Of a stretch of 64,000 nucleotides of DNA, positions 18,617 to 28,108 are shown piece after piece. Source of the DNA: Nostoc commune NIES-4072 (GTDB taxonomy: Bacteria > Cyanobacteriota > Cyanobacteriia > Cyanobacteriales > Nostocaceae); assembly GCF_003113895.1 (NCBI RefSeq), contig NZ_BDUD01000001.1:3076756-3140755 (forward strand), read 5' to 3'. The position numbers and the translations under genes are program-made. The notes below the pieces were generated by a model. The model was not told the DNA's origin and did not search any database. It was given only the letters and a program-made list of their open reading frames with translations. The first letter of the stretch is position 1. Every line of letters starts with the position of its first letter.

Positions 18617-19963
18617 TCAAACAAAAATGAATTGATCGCTATTAGAAAGACTTAGATCGGAGAGGGAAATTCCCTCAACAATACCAATGAGTTCAGCCAC
18701 AAATTGACCTTGGGTAAAAAATATTCCCGTACCAGATATCGAGCTATCAGGAGATGCACCCAGTAGATACTGACTTGCTGAACCTGCTAGCTGGATTTTA
18801 TCTACACCACGGTTAACACGGTCGTCAATGAAACCAAAGTCTTTAATTAGAGCGTAGTCTTGATTACCATTAACGTTATTATTACCATCATTGTATAAAA
18901 CTATGCCATAAATAACAGTATCAGTACCACTTCCGTCCCTGGCATTTGCTTTTTCAAGTCCCAGGACAAATGTATCGTTATTTTTTCCACCGATTAAAGT
19001 ATCTTTTTCGCCAAAACCAAATCCTTGTTGCAGTTGACCATAAAAGTCTGTATCAGTACCAATCAATACATCATTGCCGTTACCGCCATCAAGAGAGTCG
19101 TAACCCTGCCCACCAAAAATTAAATCTTTTCCAGCATCACCTTCGAGGAAATCATTACCTCGACCACCAAAAATTTTGTCATTCCCATTGTTACCAGAAA
19201 TTGTATCGTCACCACTTACACCGGGATTGCCCTCTACGTCATCACCGTAAAGTATGTCGTTGCCATCGTCACCATTAATTTGATCGTTGTCTGCCCCACC
19301 TTCAATATAGTCATCACCAGAATCACCATAGATTAAGTCTTTGCCGTCTTGACCATAAAGTTTATCGTTTCCATCACCACCAAAAATGGTGTCATTGCCA
19401 CTTGCAATTAAGTCTGAATTTCCACTGGCACTATAGTCCCCATAGACGATATCTTTCCCACCATCACCCTGGAGGTAGTCGTTTCCACTTCCTCCACTAA
19501 TGAGGTCATCTCCATTGCGACCTGAGACTATATCATCGATACCTAAACTAGTTATAACGTCATCCCCATTAGCGCCATAGAGTGTATCCGCATTGGGAGT
19601 GCCTATTATTATTTTATTATCATCCTTACTACTTGTGAATTCTCTAACATCATTGTCATTGAATTCATCGGCATCGCCTCCATCGTCTTGGCGGATGGAG
19701 GAGGAGGAGATGTCAAACTTTATTTTATCGCCACTGAATGGTTTGAAAGCGCTGCCCAATCCCGTTATTTTACCGCCAGTGGGTGGCGTAGCTTCTGGTG
19801 CAACATACGTACCTGCTTCTAGTTGTGCTAGTGTTGCTAATTGAGTATTCTCAAGTGTAGAAAATACTGGTTTAATTATTTCTGCTTGTGAAGTATCGAA
19901 TGTGCCTGCTGTCGGGTCTTTAAGTTCTTCTAATTCTTGTTCTTCTATGCTGAGTGTTGCCAT
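18617..19963 (-). CDS. RTX calcium-binding repeat protein
   Basis: A 448-residue protein whose middle (about residues 120-310) consists of RTX nonapeptides of the GGxGxDxL type, for example GGSGNDYLQG, GGDGNDKLYG and GGRGNDFLEG. These fold into a calcium-bound parallel beta-roll and are usual in proteins secreted by type I systems. The ~120 N-terminal residues have no recognised domain; the C-terminal ~130 residues resemble the end domain of other cyanobacterial RTX proteins (DTVIYGIVLYND, KDFGFIDDRVNRGVDKIQLA). No catalytic domain is seen. A good GAGGT ribosome site precedes the ATG. Confidence 0.85.
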   Translation of the reverse strand: MATLSIEEQELEELKDPTAGTFDTSQAEIIKPVFSTLENTQLATLAQLEAGTYVAPEATPPTGGKITGLGSAFKPFSGDKIKFDISSSSIRQDDGGDADEFNDNDVREFTSSKDDNKIIIGTPNADTLYGANGDDVITSLGIDDIVSGRNGDDLISGGSGNDYLQGDGGKDIVYGDYSASGNSDLIASGNDTIFGGDGNDKLYGQDGKDLIYGDSGDDYIEGGADNDQINGDDGNDILYGDDVEGNPGVSGDDTISGNNGNDKIFGGRGNDFLEGDAGKDLIFGGQGYDSLDGGNGNDVLIGTDTDFYGQLQQGFGFGEKDTLIGGKNNDTFVLGLEKANARDGSGTDTVIYGIVLYNDGNNNVNGNQDYALIKDFGFIDDRVNRGVDKIQLAGSASQYLLGASPDSSISGTGIFFTQGQFVAELIGIVEGISLSDLSLSNSDQFIFV

Positions 19964-20169
19964 TTATGTGACCTCATTTCGTTAAATAACTTGGATGACA
20001 GAACTATTTTTGCTCAATTAAGACAGAGCTACTTTTGTCTAGCACTAATGTTGCAGAAAAGAGTGAGCGTTTGAACTATCAAAAGCATTTTTAACTTGAT
20101 GGACTGTGTATGAAAGTGTGTAAATCATGATTGAACTATATGAAACACCAACATAGCTATAGGATTACT

Positions 20170-20308
20170 ATTTGATTTTTGAACGAAATTAAGTATTGTA
20201 GAGTGTGTTAGAACGGAGTTCGTAACGCACTATGAACACGAGTTTGATGCCGTACTCTCCGTGCTAACACATCCTACGTATATTTTCAGAAATCAAACCG
20301 GATTCCTA
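20170..20308. mobile_element. MITE-like element family C, copy 2 (inverted)
   Basis: Inverted relative to copy 1 at 14801. It begins TTTGATTTTTGAACGAAATT and ends AAATCAAACCGGATTCCTA, with the inner arms GTAGAGTGTGTTAGAACGG and GTGCTAACACATCCTAC. The two copies align over their whole length. Confidence 0.75.
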
Positions 20309-20559
20309 TATAGTTTTATATCGGGTTCAGATTGTGAGTTTTTCGCAAAGTATTTGTTATTGTTACAATTGTTTACAAAGTCTAGAAAATACTATGCTCA
20401 AGATACATACTTAAAATTTTTCAACATACTTTATACTCAGTAGAATAGACCTCTTAGATCAACACTGCTACTCTGACAGGGTTTAAGCGAATAATTACTT
20501 TGATCGCTAAACTTATTCATTCTCGACATACTTGTTTGTGTCCTAACAAAGAATTAGGA

Positions 20560-20770
20560 CTACCGGATTCAGCAGTGCAAATATTAGTGATAAATACTCA
20601 ATAAAATTGAGCGATCGCTCCAATACTGCTTGGGTAAAGCATTTTTAACTCGGCATTGGGTTTAGGGAAAAGGTTACTGGGTTTAGGTTAAAGGTTTTTT
20701 CTTTCCCCTTTTCCCCAAAACCCGACAAGTATTGGCGATCGCTCAACAGTGTTGGCAAATTTTTAAACAG
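20560..20770 (+). pseudogene. degraded 3' end of a second acetate kinase gene
   Basis: 20561-20620 matches the end of ackA (CGATTCAGCAGT then a degraded TATTAGTTATTTATACTCAA), and after the MITE the match resumes with GCGATCGCT, GTTGGCA and a terminal TAAA. The intervening 114 bp are a family B MITE. There is no trace of the rest of the gene, and no usable frame remains. Confidence 0.7.
20621..20734. mobile_element. MITE family B, copy 1
   Basis: A 114-bp non-coding element with terminal inverted repeats CAATACT and AGTATTG. It is flanked by an exact 10-bp direct duplication GCGATCGCTC (20611-20620 and 20735-20744), so it inserted into a HIP1 site. The inside carries TTTTTAACTCGG and TTTTCCCCAAAACCCGAC, shared with the copy at 37775. 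Confidence 0.9.
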
Positions 20771-21288
20771 TGAAAATGAAATTTATAGACTCACCTGAAA
20801 AATTATTTTTAAATTTTGAATTGTTAAATACTCATCATGACAGTAACCGACGTATGATGAGTCTCCCAACTTGTGGCCCTATAAAACTTAAAATATACTC
20901 ACCAAGTTTTGGTGCGATCAGTGACACAAACGGCAATAATAAACTAATATCTGTACTACAGATTATACTCTGTACATTCAAGAATAATTTGTATAAATAC
21001 TACTAAGTAAATTATGTCTAGTTTGCTAAAATACCTGTTTTTGGCTTTGCTTGAGGAAAAATAGACTTATTTACTGTTATTCATTCCCAAATCCTAAAGG
21101 TTTGTCAGTAAACATCGCAATATGTGGGAATGTCTCTGCTTGTCCCTACATGAGCATTAAACTCTTCAGATTCAAAGTTTTTTATCTATTTGATCATGGA
21201 TGCTTCCCTGTAACCATCTAACTGAGTAATTTTACATAAAGTATATTATATATAATGAGTTGCTTCTACTTGTAAAAACAATAAAAAT

Positions 21289-22074
21289 ATGTTGTTGTCG
21301 CGTAAAACCATTGCTACACCTTTTATAATTTGTGTGTGTATTTTAGGAGTTGGCTTGATTCAATTCCCCCAATTGCAAAAACTAATAAATAGCAACCGAT
21401 CTGAGTCTTTAGAAACTTTAGAAAAAGAAATAAGGTCTGAAGATATCCGCCTTAATTTTCTCAAAACAATGCCTAGTTTTGGTTATGATAACTTCATTGC
21501 CGATTTGGTATATCTAAATTTTCTCCAATATTTCGGAGATGATGAAGTTCGAGATAAAACAGGTTACAGTTTAAGTCCAAAGTATTTTGAAATCATCCTA
21601 GAACGTGACCCACGATTTTTAGCAGCGTATCGCAGTCTTTCTATCAGTACTTCATTGTATGCTGCTATGCCAGAACGTGCGATCGCATTATCAGAGAAAG
21701 GCTTAAAATCACTATCTCCTTCAGTCCCGGAAAAGTCTTATTATGTATGGCGTTATAAAGGAGTTGATGAGTTATTATTTTTAGGCAACGCTAAAGCTGC
21801 CGAACAGTCTTTTGCAACGGCTGCAAACTGGGCTAGTAACTTTTCAGATTCAGAGAGTCAGATGATCGCTCATACTTCCCAAAAAACTGCTGAATTTCTG
21901 AGTCGAAATCCCAACAGTAAATATGCTCAAATTGCTACCTGGGCTATAGTTTTAAATAATCAAGTTGATGAGAGAACTCAAAAACGTGCAATTAAGGAGA
22001 TTGAAGCTTTGGGAGGGAAAGTTATTACAACTCCTGAAGGGACTAAAAAAATTATATTTCCCCCCAAAGATTAA
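21289..22074 (+). CDS. conserved cyanobacterial membrane-anchored helical-repeat protein
   Basis: A 261-residue protein of unknown function. The N-terminus has a single hydrophobic segment (TIATPFIICVCILGVGLIQF) that could be a signal anchor. The rest is helical with TPR-like features (DPRFLAAYRSLSISTSLYAA, ALSEKGLKSL, AAEQSFATAANWASNF). The C-terminus is conserved in style (ALGGKVITTPEGTKKIIFPP). It lies on the same strand as the acetyltransferase and aminotransferase that follow, but ~97 bp away. Probably exported or facing the periplasm or lumen. Confidence 0.65.
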   Translation: MLLSRKTIATPFIICVCILGVGLIQFPQLQKLINSNRSESLETLEKEIRSEDIRLNFLKTMPSFGYDNFIADLVYLNFLQYFGDDEVRDKTGYSLSPKYFEIILERDPRFLAAYRSLSISTSLYAAMPERAIALSEKGLKSLSPSVPEKSYYVWRYKGVDELLFLGNAKAAEQSFATAANWASNFSDSESQMIAHTSQKTAEFLSRNPNSKYAQIATWAIVLNNQVDERTQKRAIKEIEALGGKVITTPEGTKKIIFPPKD

Positions 22075-22170
22075 ATTATTAGTTATAACGGATTGCTGCA
22101 AGTGTAGTAGCAAATTATATTCGCTTAATCGGTTCAAATTTTTCACATACCATTGTGTAGGTTAACACTG

Positions 22171-22590
22171 ATGTCAATACAATTGGCAGAATCTGACTTT
22201 CAAATTTTAGGGTGTTTTCCTGTTATTTATCAGTTGCGCCCTCACCTTGAGCAAGATAAGTTTCTAGAGCAAGTTCGATATCAAATGAACGAAAGATATC
22301 AACTTGCATTCTTGAAAATAGAAGAGCAAACTCTGGCAGTGGCTGGATTTCGCATTTCTAATTGTTTAGCATTGGGAAAGTTATTATACATTGATGATTT
22401 AGTCGTTGATAAGTTTAATCGGTCACACAGCTATGGTCAACAGTTATTTCAATGGCTCATTGAATATGCAATAAATCATCAGTGTAAACACCTGAGTCTT
22501 GATTCCGGTGTTCAGCGATTTGCAGCCCACAGGTTTTATCTCATGCAGCGTATGAACATTACAAGTCATCACTTTTCAATAGAGTTGTAA
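22171..22590 (+). CDS. GNAT-family N-acetyltransferase
   Basis: A 139-residue protein from the ATG at 22171; a TTG 18 bp upstream is also possible. The GNAT fold is recognised from LAVAGFRISNCLALGKLLYI, then DDLVVDKFNRSHSYGQQLFQ (motif A, acetyl-CoA pyrophosphate-binding region, a weak Q/RxxGxG/A) and the C-terminal LDSGVQRFAAHRFYL, where the family has a conserved Ala-His-xFY. The acceptor is unknown. It lies 17 bp before the pabC-like gene and may be co-transcribed. Confidence 0.75.
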   Translation: MSIQLAESDFQILGCFPVIYQLRPHLEQDKFLEQVRYQMNERYQLAFLKIEEQTLAVAGFRISNCLALGKLLYIDDLVVDKFNRSHSYGQQLFQWLIEYAINHQCKHLSLDSGVQRFAAHRFYLMQRMNITSHHFSIEL

Positions 22591-22607
22591 CGACAAGTAA
22601 TCTGGTT

Positions 22608-23402
22608 GTGACAAACAATATTTTTTGGTATGACGGTAAATTAATTCACTCCCAAACCCTAGAGTTAAACATTAATGATCCGGGCTTACTTTATGGGGCG
22701 ACTGTTTTTACAACATTGCGGGTTTATCAGAACTCGCTAGATAGTAATTTAACTAATTGGCAAGCACACTGCGATCGCCTACTTTTCTCAGTACAATCTT
22801 TTGACTGGCAGCAACCAGATTGGAACCGTCTACGCCAAGGCGCTCAAATTATCCTCACACACTTCCCCGTTCTCAGAATTACCCTCTTTCCCGATGGACG
22901 AGAGTGGATAACTGGCAGATTATTACCACAGGATTTGACAGAAAAACAAAATAATGGTGTATATTGCGCTGTTGCCAGTTCAGAATTTTATCGTTCTCTC
23001 CCCTCTCATAAAACTGGAAACTATTTGAGTGCTTGGTTGGCAAAAACTAGTTTAGATGCTCAAGAAGCAATATTAGTCGATGCTCAAGGAAATTGGCTAG
23101 AAACCAGCACAGGCAACCTTTGGGGATGGTACGATCGCAGTTGGTACACGCCACCAATCAAGGCCGGAATTCTACCGGGAATTGTGCGATCGCAACTTGT
23201 AAACTGGTTGCAAAACCACCAGATGCCAGTGCGCGAAGAACCTTGGAGCGTGGAGTTAGTGCAGGGCTTTGAAGCGATCGCCTACACTAATAGTGTGGTA
23301 GAGATTATTCCAATTCATACCGTTCATCAGCCTTCAGGGTCGCTACAATATAATCCCTACCATCAAAGTTTTCAGCTAATAAAGGAGCTTTTTTTAGCAT
23401 GA
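22608..23402 (+). CDS. pabC: class IV aminotransferase, probable 4-amino-4-deoxychorismate lyase
   Basis: A PLP enzyme of fold type IV; in this subgroup it makes 4-aminobenzoate for folate from aminodeoxychorismate. The protein has 264 residues from a GTG start. Features are FWYDGKLI at the N-terminus, GLLYGATVFTTLRVYQ, the PLP lysine in SHKTGNYLSAWLAK, ETSTGNLWGW (phosphate-binding region), and KAGILPGIVRSQLVNWL. A branched-chain aminotransferase role cannot be excluded from sequence alone, so the symbol is tentative. Confidence 0.7.
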   Translation: MTNNIFWYDGKLIHSQTLELNINDPGLLYGATVFTTLRVYQNSLDSNLTNWQAHCDRLLFSVQSFDWQQPDWNRLRQGAQIILTHFPVLRITLFPDGREWITGRLLPQDLTEKQNNGVYCAVASSEFYRSLPSHKTGNYLSAWLAKTSLDAQEAILVDAQGNWLETSTGNLWGWYDRSWYTPPIKAGILPGIVRSQLVNWLQNHQMPVREEPWSVELVQGFEAIAYTNSVVEIIPIHTVHQPSGSLQYNPYHQSFQLIKELFLA

Positions 23403-23515
23403 CAGCCACGCCAAATTTGTTATATCTTAAGATAAGTTAACATAATTCTTAATAATCACCTTTGTGATCAGAGACGCTAGGCGACCGCGCGAAAAATACC
23501 GGAGGATAGACCTTA

Positions 23516-25357
23516 GTGAATAAAAGATGGAGAAATGCAGGGCTGTACGCGCTGCTGTTTATTGTCGTAATTGCGCTGGGAACAGCATTTTTTGACAAAC
23601 AACCCCAAAGCAGACAGACATGGCGATATAGTCAGTTTATTCAAGAAGTTCAACAAGGCAGAGTTGAAAAAGTCAGTTTGAGTGCAGATCGCTCTACAGC
23701 ACTGGTTACACCCAAATATGACCCAGCTAAACGGATTGTTACTTTAGTCAACGATCCAGACTTGATCAATACTTTGACTTCTAAAGGCGTTGATATTTCT
23801 GTTTTGCCCCAAACCGATGAAGGATTTTGGTTTAAGGCACTAAGCAGCTTATTTTTTCCTGTATTACTTTTGGTTGGCTTATTCTTCTTGCTACGTCGCG
23901 CTCAAAGTGGCCCAGGTAGCCAAGCGATGAACTTTGGCAAATCTAAAGCCAGAGTGCAAATGGAACCACAAACTCAGGTAACATTTGGCGATGTAGCTGG
24001 TATTGACCAAGCCAAGTTGGAATTAAACGAAGTTGTAGACTTTCTGAAAAACGCCGATCGCTTTACCGCCGTTGGTGCAAAAATTCCTAAAGGTGTACTG
24101 TTAGTTGGCCCTCCTGGTACAGGTAAAACCCTCCTAGCTCGTGCCGTAGCCGGTGAAGCAGGTGTACCCTTCTTCTCAATCTCCGGTTCAGAATTTGTAG
24201 AAATGTTCGTCGGTGTGGGTGCATCCCGCGTCCGCGATTTATTTGAACAAGCTAAGACCAATGCTCCTTGTATCGTCTTCATCGATGAAATTGACGCTGT
24301 AGGTCGTCAACGGGGTGCTGGCTTAGGTGGTGGTAACGATGAGCGGGAACAAACCCTCAACCAGTTGCTCACAGAAATGGACGGCTTTGAAGGTAATACA
24401 GGCATCATCATTATTGCCGCTACCAACCGTCCTGATGTTCTAGATGCAGCCTTATTGCGTCCTGGTCGCTTTGACCGTCAAGTTGTGGTAGACCGTCCCG
24501 ACTATGCCGGACGCAGCGAAATTCTTAAGGTTCACGCTCGTGGGAAAACCTTGGCCAAAGATGTGGACTTGGATAAAATCGCCCGTCGTACCCCTGGATT
24601 TACTGGCGCAGATTTATCCAACCTGCTCAATGAAGCCGCAATTCTGGCAGCACGCCGGAATTTGACTGAGATTTCGATGGATGAAATCAACGACGCGATC
24701 GACCGCGTATTAGCTGGCCCAGAGAAGAAAGACCGGGTAATGAGCGAAAAGCGCAAAACCTTGGTAGCATATCACGAAGCTGGTCACGCCTTAGTTGGTG
24801 CTTTGATGCCAGACTACGATCCTGTGCAGAAGATTAGCATCATTCCTCGTGGTCGTGCAGGTGGTTTAACTTGGTTTACCCCCAGCGAAGACCGGATGGA
24901 CACAGGTTTATACAGCCGCGCTTATCTGGAAAATCAGATGGCTGTAGCTTTGGGTGGTCGAATTGCTGAAGAATTAATCTTTGGTGAAGAAGAAGTGACC
25001 ACTGGTGCTTCTAATGACCTTCAACAAGTAGCACGGGTTGCGCGTCAGATGATTACCAGATTTGGGATGAGCGATCGCTTAGGCCCTGTTGCTCTTGGTC
25101 GTCAGCAAGGTAACATGTTCCTCGGACGAGATATCATGTCAGAGCGTGATTTCTCTGAAGAAACCGCCGCCGCCATCGATGAAGAAGTCCGTAAACTTGT
25201 AGATGTAGCCTATACACGCGCTAAAGAGGTGTTAATCGGCAATCGCCATATTTTAGATCAGATAGCGCAAATGTTGGTTGATAAAGAAACGGTAGACGCT
25301 GAAGAGTTGCAAGAAATTCTGTCGAATAACGATGTGAAAACTGCTGCCTTTGCCTAA
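23516..25357 (+). CDS. ftsH: ATP-dependent zinc metalloprotease FtsH
   Basis: Membrane-anchored AAA protease that extracts and degrades damaged membrane proteins, in cyanobacteria including photosystem II subunits. The protein has 613 residues from a GTG preceded by GGAGG. Two membrane helices ([20 protein letters not shown] and [19 protein letters not shown]) flank a small domain. The Walker A site GPPGTGKT is at 199-206, followed by Walker [11 protein letters not shown] and the second region of homology ([20 protein letters not shown]). The zinc motif HEAGH is near 420-424. The N-terminus looks like the Slr1604 (FtsH3) type rather than FtsH2; that subtype call is from memory. Confidence 0.97.
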   Translation: MNKRWRNAGLYALLFIVVIALGTAFFDKQPQSRQTWRYSQFIQEVQQGRVEKVSLSADRSTALVTPKYDPAKRIVTLVNDPDLINTLTSKGVDISVLPQTDEGFWFKALSSLFFPVLLLVGLFFLLRRAQSGPGSQAMNFGKSKARVQMEPQTQVTFGDVAGIDQAKLELNEVVDFLKNADRFTAVGAKIPKGVLLVGPPGTGKTLLARAVAGEAGVPFFSISGSEFVEMFVGVGASRVRDLFEQAKTNAPCIVFIDEIDAVGRQRGAGLGGGNDEREQTLNQLLTEMDGFEGNTGIIIIAATNRPDVLDAALLRPGRFDRQVVVDRPDYAGRSEILKVHARGKTLAKDVDLDKIARRTPGFTGADLSNLLNEAAILAARRNLTEISMDEINDAIDRVLAGPEKKDRVMSEKRKTLVAYHEAGHALVGALMPDYDPVQKISIIPRGRAGGLTWFTPSEDRMDTGLYSRAYLENQMAVALGGRIAEELIFGEEEVTTGASNDLQQVARVARQMITRFGMSDRLGPVALGRQQGNMFLGRDIMSERDFSEETAAAIDEEVRKLVDVAYTRAKEVLIGNRHILDQIAQMLVDKETVDAEELQEILSNNDVKTAAFA

Positions 25358-25406
25358 TTTAATGAATAGTTAGGAGTCAAGAATAATTTTTAACTCCTAA
25401 TTGTCA

Positions 25407-25436
25407 AAAAAGCCCGGTCATGAAGACCGGGCTTTT
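25407..25436 (+). terminator. Rho-independent terminator after ftsH
   Basis: AAAAGCCCGGTC pairs perfectly with GACCGGGCTTTT around a short loop, 50 bp past the ftsH stop. It is a strong GC-rich stem ending in T residues. Confidence 0.92.
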
Positions 25437-25439
25437 AAT

Positions 25440-25949
25440 ATGGGGTTATATACCCCGAAGGTTTCGTTATAGAGTTTCAGTATAAATCGCTTGTCTGATA
25501 TAGACTACCACCTGAGCATAATCAATTCCAGAAAATTAGAAAATTTTTTTAGATACACCAAAATAAAAAAGCTATAACTCTGACTTCAAAAGGAAAAAGA
25601 TACAATCTAGCTATAATTCAATAAGTCGGGATGGTAAAAAAAATCACCCTAGTTTGCTTAAAGCCTTGCTAACTATGTCATGGGCAGATCGAATGGACTG
25701 TTTTTCGGGCCTGATATAGCAGTTTAGTATGACCTGAATATACCAGCGATGTCTACGACAGGCTACGCCTACGTGCCAGATGGATTGTTCAGCCTGGGAG
25801 TCGAGCAATTTTTTGGTGAAAACCTCCACCTCTATTATGTATGCAATTTGGGAAGAAGAAAAATTCCCAATATTGCTAATAGAGATAAGTTTCTGAATCT
25901 TGACATGACTAGCGTTAAAAGTGACCCGATACTCAACCAGTCGCCGATC
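25440..25949. other. gene-free region with a very small dispersed repeat
   Basis: No convincing gene. The motif GATGTCTACGACAGG..TACGCCTACG at 25748-25775 is a small dispersed repeat also seen at 33547 and, diverged, at 33290. The open frames at 25644-25829 (minus) and 25749-25979 (plus) run through this repeat and have no recognisable features. Confidence 0.5.
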
Positions 25950-26222
25950 TTAAACTCTAGATGTCGGTTTCAAAAATAGCCACGCCACAAAGAAGGTAGC
26001 GGCTGTGAATATTTGCGTCAAATCCAAAGCAGATAGATAGCCATCCGCAAATGAGGCAATACTGCGATCGGTAATGCCGAATACCCAGGATGACAATCCA
26101 AACAGCCAGATTCCATTCTTGAGATTCCCAACGAATTCCTTCGAGTCTGATGGTTCTTTATCTTTCATGATCTTCTGTTCTATTACCGAAAAACTTGATG
26201 ATTGATACGGAATACCTGCCAT
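25950..26222 (-). CDS. small hypothetical membrane protein
   Basis: A 90-residue frame. The polar N-terminal half is followed by two hydrophobic segments, GIWLFGLSSWVFGI and LTQIFTAATFFVAWLFL, consistent with a two-helix membrane protein. An internal ATG (MKDKEPSDSKEF, at 26168) would give a shorter, more hydrophilic start and may be the real one. No family recognised and no operon partner. Confidence 0.4.
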   Translation of the reverse strand: MAGIPYQSSSFSVIEQKIMKDKEPSDSKEFVGNLKNGIWLFGLSSWVFGITDRSIASFADGYLSALDLTQIFTAATFFVAWLFLKPTSRV

Positions 26223-26563
26223 TGAGAATTTTTTGTGACTCCTGACCCTAAATTTACACTTCCTATTAATAATATTAATAAATATTTCACCTACTTGACT
26301 TCACCGCCCAAAGGTACATCTCGTAATGATGACATTCCTCCTTTGGTTGTGTCACCTCCGATAGGCGGCAATGTGTTGAGTTATCAGCTTTACAAAGTCA
26401 TGTTTGAATACTGAGATTACATAATCTTTAAATGACTATATGAACATTTATTGATATTTTGTAAAAAATCCTCCATAGGATAGATGCTTTACAGATAAAT
26501 CCTCAGATTTAAATTGCCTGGATACATAGTAGTAGCATCTGTGCGCTACTACTACGCTATGAG
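26223..26563. other. intergenic, no gene seen
   Basis: AT-rich, with no coding signal on either strand. The promoter of the 26222 minus-strand gene would lie at its left edge. Confidence 0.4.
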
Positions 26564-26839
26564 CTAGATTTGAGGGTCAACTAAGCGGGTAGTGGGGCGA
26601 CTCTGATATAAATCTTGAACGACTTGGACAGCAGAAACTACAGCTACAAGGCCAATGACTGCAACAGGTAACAAACCTTTGCCAAAGATAGCGATCGCTA
26701 ACAGCACGACTGCACCCCCAAGTCGATACTGGGAGCGGACTTTGCAATAACGAATCACCCCAAATCTATAGACCCACCACCAGCTAAAGGAGAAAATTTG
26801 CCATAGTGCTAATTGCGAATCGTTAATAGTTTTTATCAT
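26564..26839 (-). CDS. small hypothetical membrane protein
   Basis: A 91-residue protein with an aromatic N-terminal segment (WQIFSFSWWWVYRFGVI) and a long hydrophobic stretch (LGGAVVLLAIAIFGKGLLPV and AVIGLVAVVSAVQVV). It is probably a two- or three-helix membrane protein. The compact hydrophobic pattern and clean polar tail (SRPTTRLVDPQI) make it a plausible gene. Family not recognised. Confidence 0.5.
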   Translation of the reverse strand: MIKTINDSQLALWQIFSFSWWWVYRFGVIRYCKVRSQYRLGGAVVLLAIAIFGKGLLPVAVIGLVAVVSAVQVVQDLYQSRPTTRLVDPQI

Positions 26840-26917
26840 TAACCGTCATCTATTAGCCAATGGGTAGACGTTTCTGCGTAAATTTCAAGAAATCAGGCTT
26901 TAAAAATAAAGGATTAA

Positions 26918-27061
26918 TTACTCATACAAAGGCTGCCAAGCTTTGCGAATATGCTCAGGCTTAAATAGCTTGCCGAAGGGGTTGCCGCAGGCATCGTTCC
27001 ATTCATTTACCAGGGCGATCGCCTGCTGACTATCCTGTGCTAGTTTGGGATAACGGCTCAA
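26918..27061 (-). pseudogene. C-terminal remnant of an unrecognised protein
   Basis: The minus strand has an open stretch reading RYPKLAQDSQQAIALVNEWN then ACGNPFGKLFKPEHIRKAWQ and LYE before a stop. The composition is very protein-like, but there is no start and the frame breaks at ~27061. It looks like the last ~45 residues of a deleted gene; function unknown. Confidence 0.4.
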
Positions 27062-27305
27062 AAATAATTACCTGCACATCTAGTTGCGGGAAGACTGTTA
27101 ACATCAGCCCAAACGGTGACATCAATTTGTTAAAAGTGATATTAAATATGTTTATAGTGACAAATATGCAACGCCTAGTTTTGAATTGCTTAGTACAGCT
27201 TTGAGTAAAACCGTGGTGAAGCGAAAGGGGAAATTTCAGCGCAGAGGATATGCAGACGATTGATAGGTAGCAATTATTTCGCTAATGATTTCGGAAATTT
27301 TGTAC
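27062..27305. other. intergenic, no gene seen
   Basis: Spacer downstream of the rhomboid gene. Nothing recognisable beyond AT-rich sequence. Confidence 0.35.
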
Positions 27306-28022
27306 TTAGTCCTGCCTAAACAACCCAAATAGGGGAGCGAGAATTATCCCAAAAGCAAAACCACCAATGTGTGCCCAGTAGGCAACTCCACCAGTTTCCA
27401 CGCTCATGTTAGCGGCTGTTTGCAGGGTAGCAAGACCGGAAATTACATTTTGCACAATAAAAAGTCCAATTATTACTATTGCTGGCACTCTGATTGTGGT
27501 GATGAAAAACCCCAAAAATACTAGGGTCATGACTCTAGCTTGGGGAAAGCGGATAATGTAAGCACCTAGAACACCAGAAATTGCACCACTTGCTCCCAAG
27601 GAAGGAATCTCAGAATTCATGCCAATAAACCATTGACACAAGGCAGCTAAAGCACCACACGCTAAATAAAAAATCAGATATTTAACATGACCCAATCGAT
27701 CTTCAATATTGTTGCCAAAAATCCAGAGAAACACCATATTCGAGATTAAGTGCCACCAATTACCGTGTAAAAATTGCGATGTAAATAACGTTATCCACTC
27801 TCCACTCCAATTGGTGGTTAACTGTTGAGGTATTACTGCATACTGACTTAAAAACTGATTCAATTGTACATTTGACGATGCATTTAACAACATCACCTCG
27901 TGAAGAAAAACTAAAATATTCATGCCAATTAACCCGTAGGTGAAATACGGGGTGGCTCGCGTCGGATTTTCATCGTAGAGGGGAAACACAAATGTTTTTC
28001 CTAATTTATTCACTAACTGCAA
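27306..28022 (-). CDS. rhomboid-family intramembrane serine protease
   Basis: A 238-residue polytopic protein. After the N-terminal FPLYDENPTRATPYFTYGLI and the first membrane helix come HGNWWHLISNMVFLWIFGNN (conserved His-Asn), the nucleophile loop GASGAISGVLGAYI (GxSG) and the catalytic His in YWAHIGGFAFG, so the Ser-His dyad is intact. Rhomboids cleave membrane helices; the substrate here is unknown. Another rhomboid of identical length lies 86 bp upstream, evidently by tandem duplication. Confidence 0.9.
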   Translation of the reverse strand: MQLVNKLGKTFVFPLYDENPTRATPYFTYGLIGMNILVFLHEVMLLNASSNVQLNQFLSQYAVIPQQLTTNWSGEWITLFTSQFLHGNWWHLISNMVFLWIFGNNIEDRLGHVKYLIFYLACGALAALCQWFIGMNSEIPSLGASGAISGVLGAYIIRFPQARVMTLVFLGFFITTIRVPAIVIIGLFIVQNVISGLATLQTAANMSVETGGVAYWAHIGGFAFGIILAPLFGLFRQD

Positions 28023-28108
28023 TATAGCTTGTAAGGCTAGCAGTTGCGAAGCTTAGGCAATTTCATTAATTAGTCTAATTAAAAGCCCTGATGATACCCT
28101 GAAAATTA

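Larger units (their letters stand above)
19964..21288. other. 1.3-kb gene-poor region of repeats and remnants
   Basis: It holds the family C element (20170-20308) and an acetate kinase remnant split by a family B MITE (20560-20770). The other short open frames (20261-20443, 20770-21006) lie partly within repeats or have no recognisable features, and I do not count them as genes. The promoter of the 21289 gene should lie near its right end. Confidence 0.6.

Noticed and set aside
18946..19278. 110-codon plus-strand frame opposite the RTX gene
   Set aside because: It is the antisense of the glycine/aspartate repeats, giving a histidine- and arginine-rich sequence of no biological look.
25644..25979. 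Two overlapping frames on opposite strands downstream of ftsH
   Set aside because: Both run through a small dispersed repeat and show no protein features.
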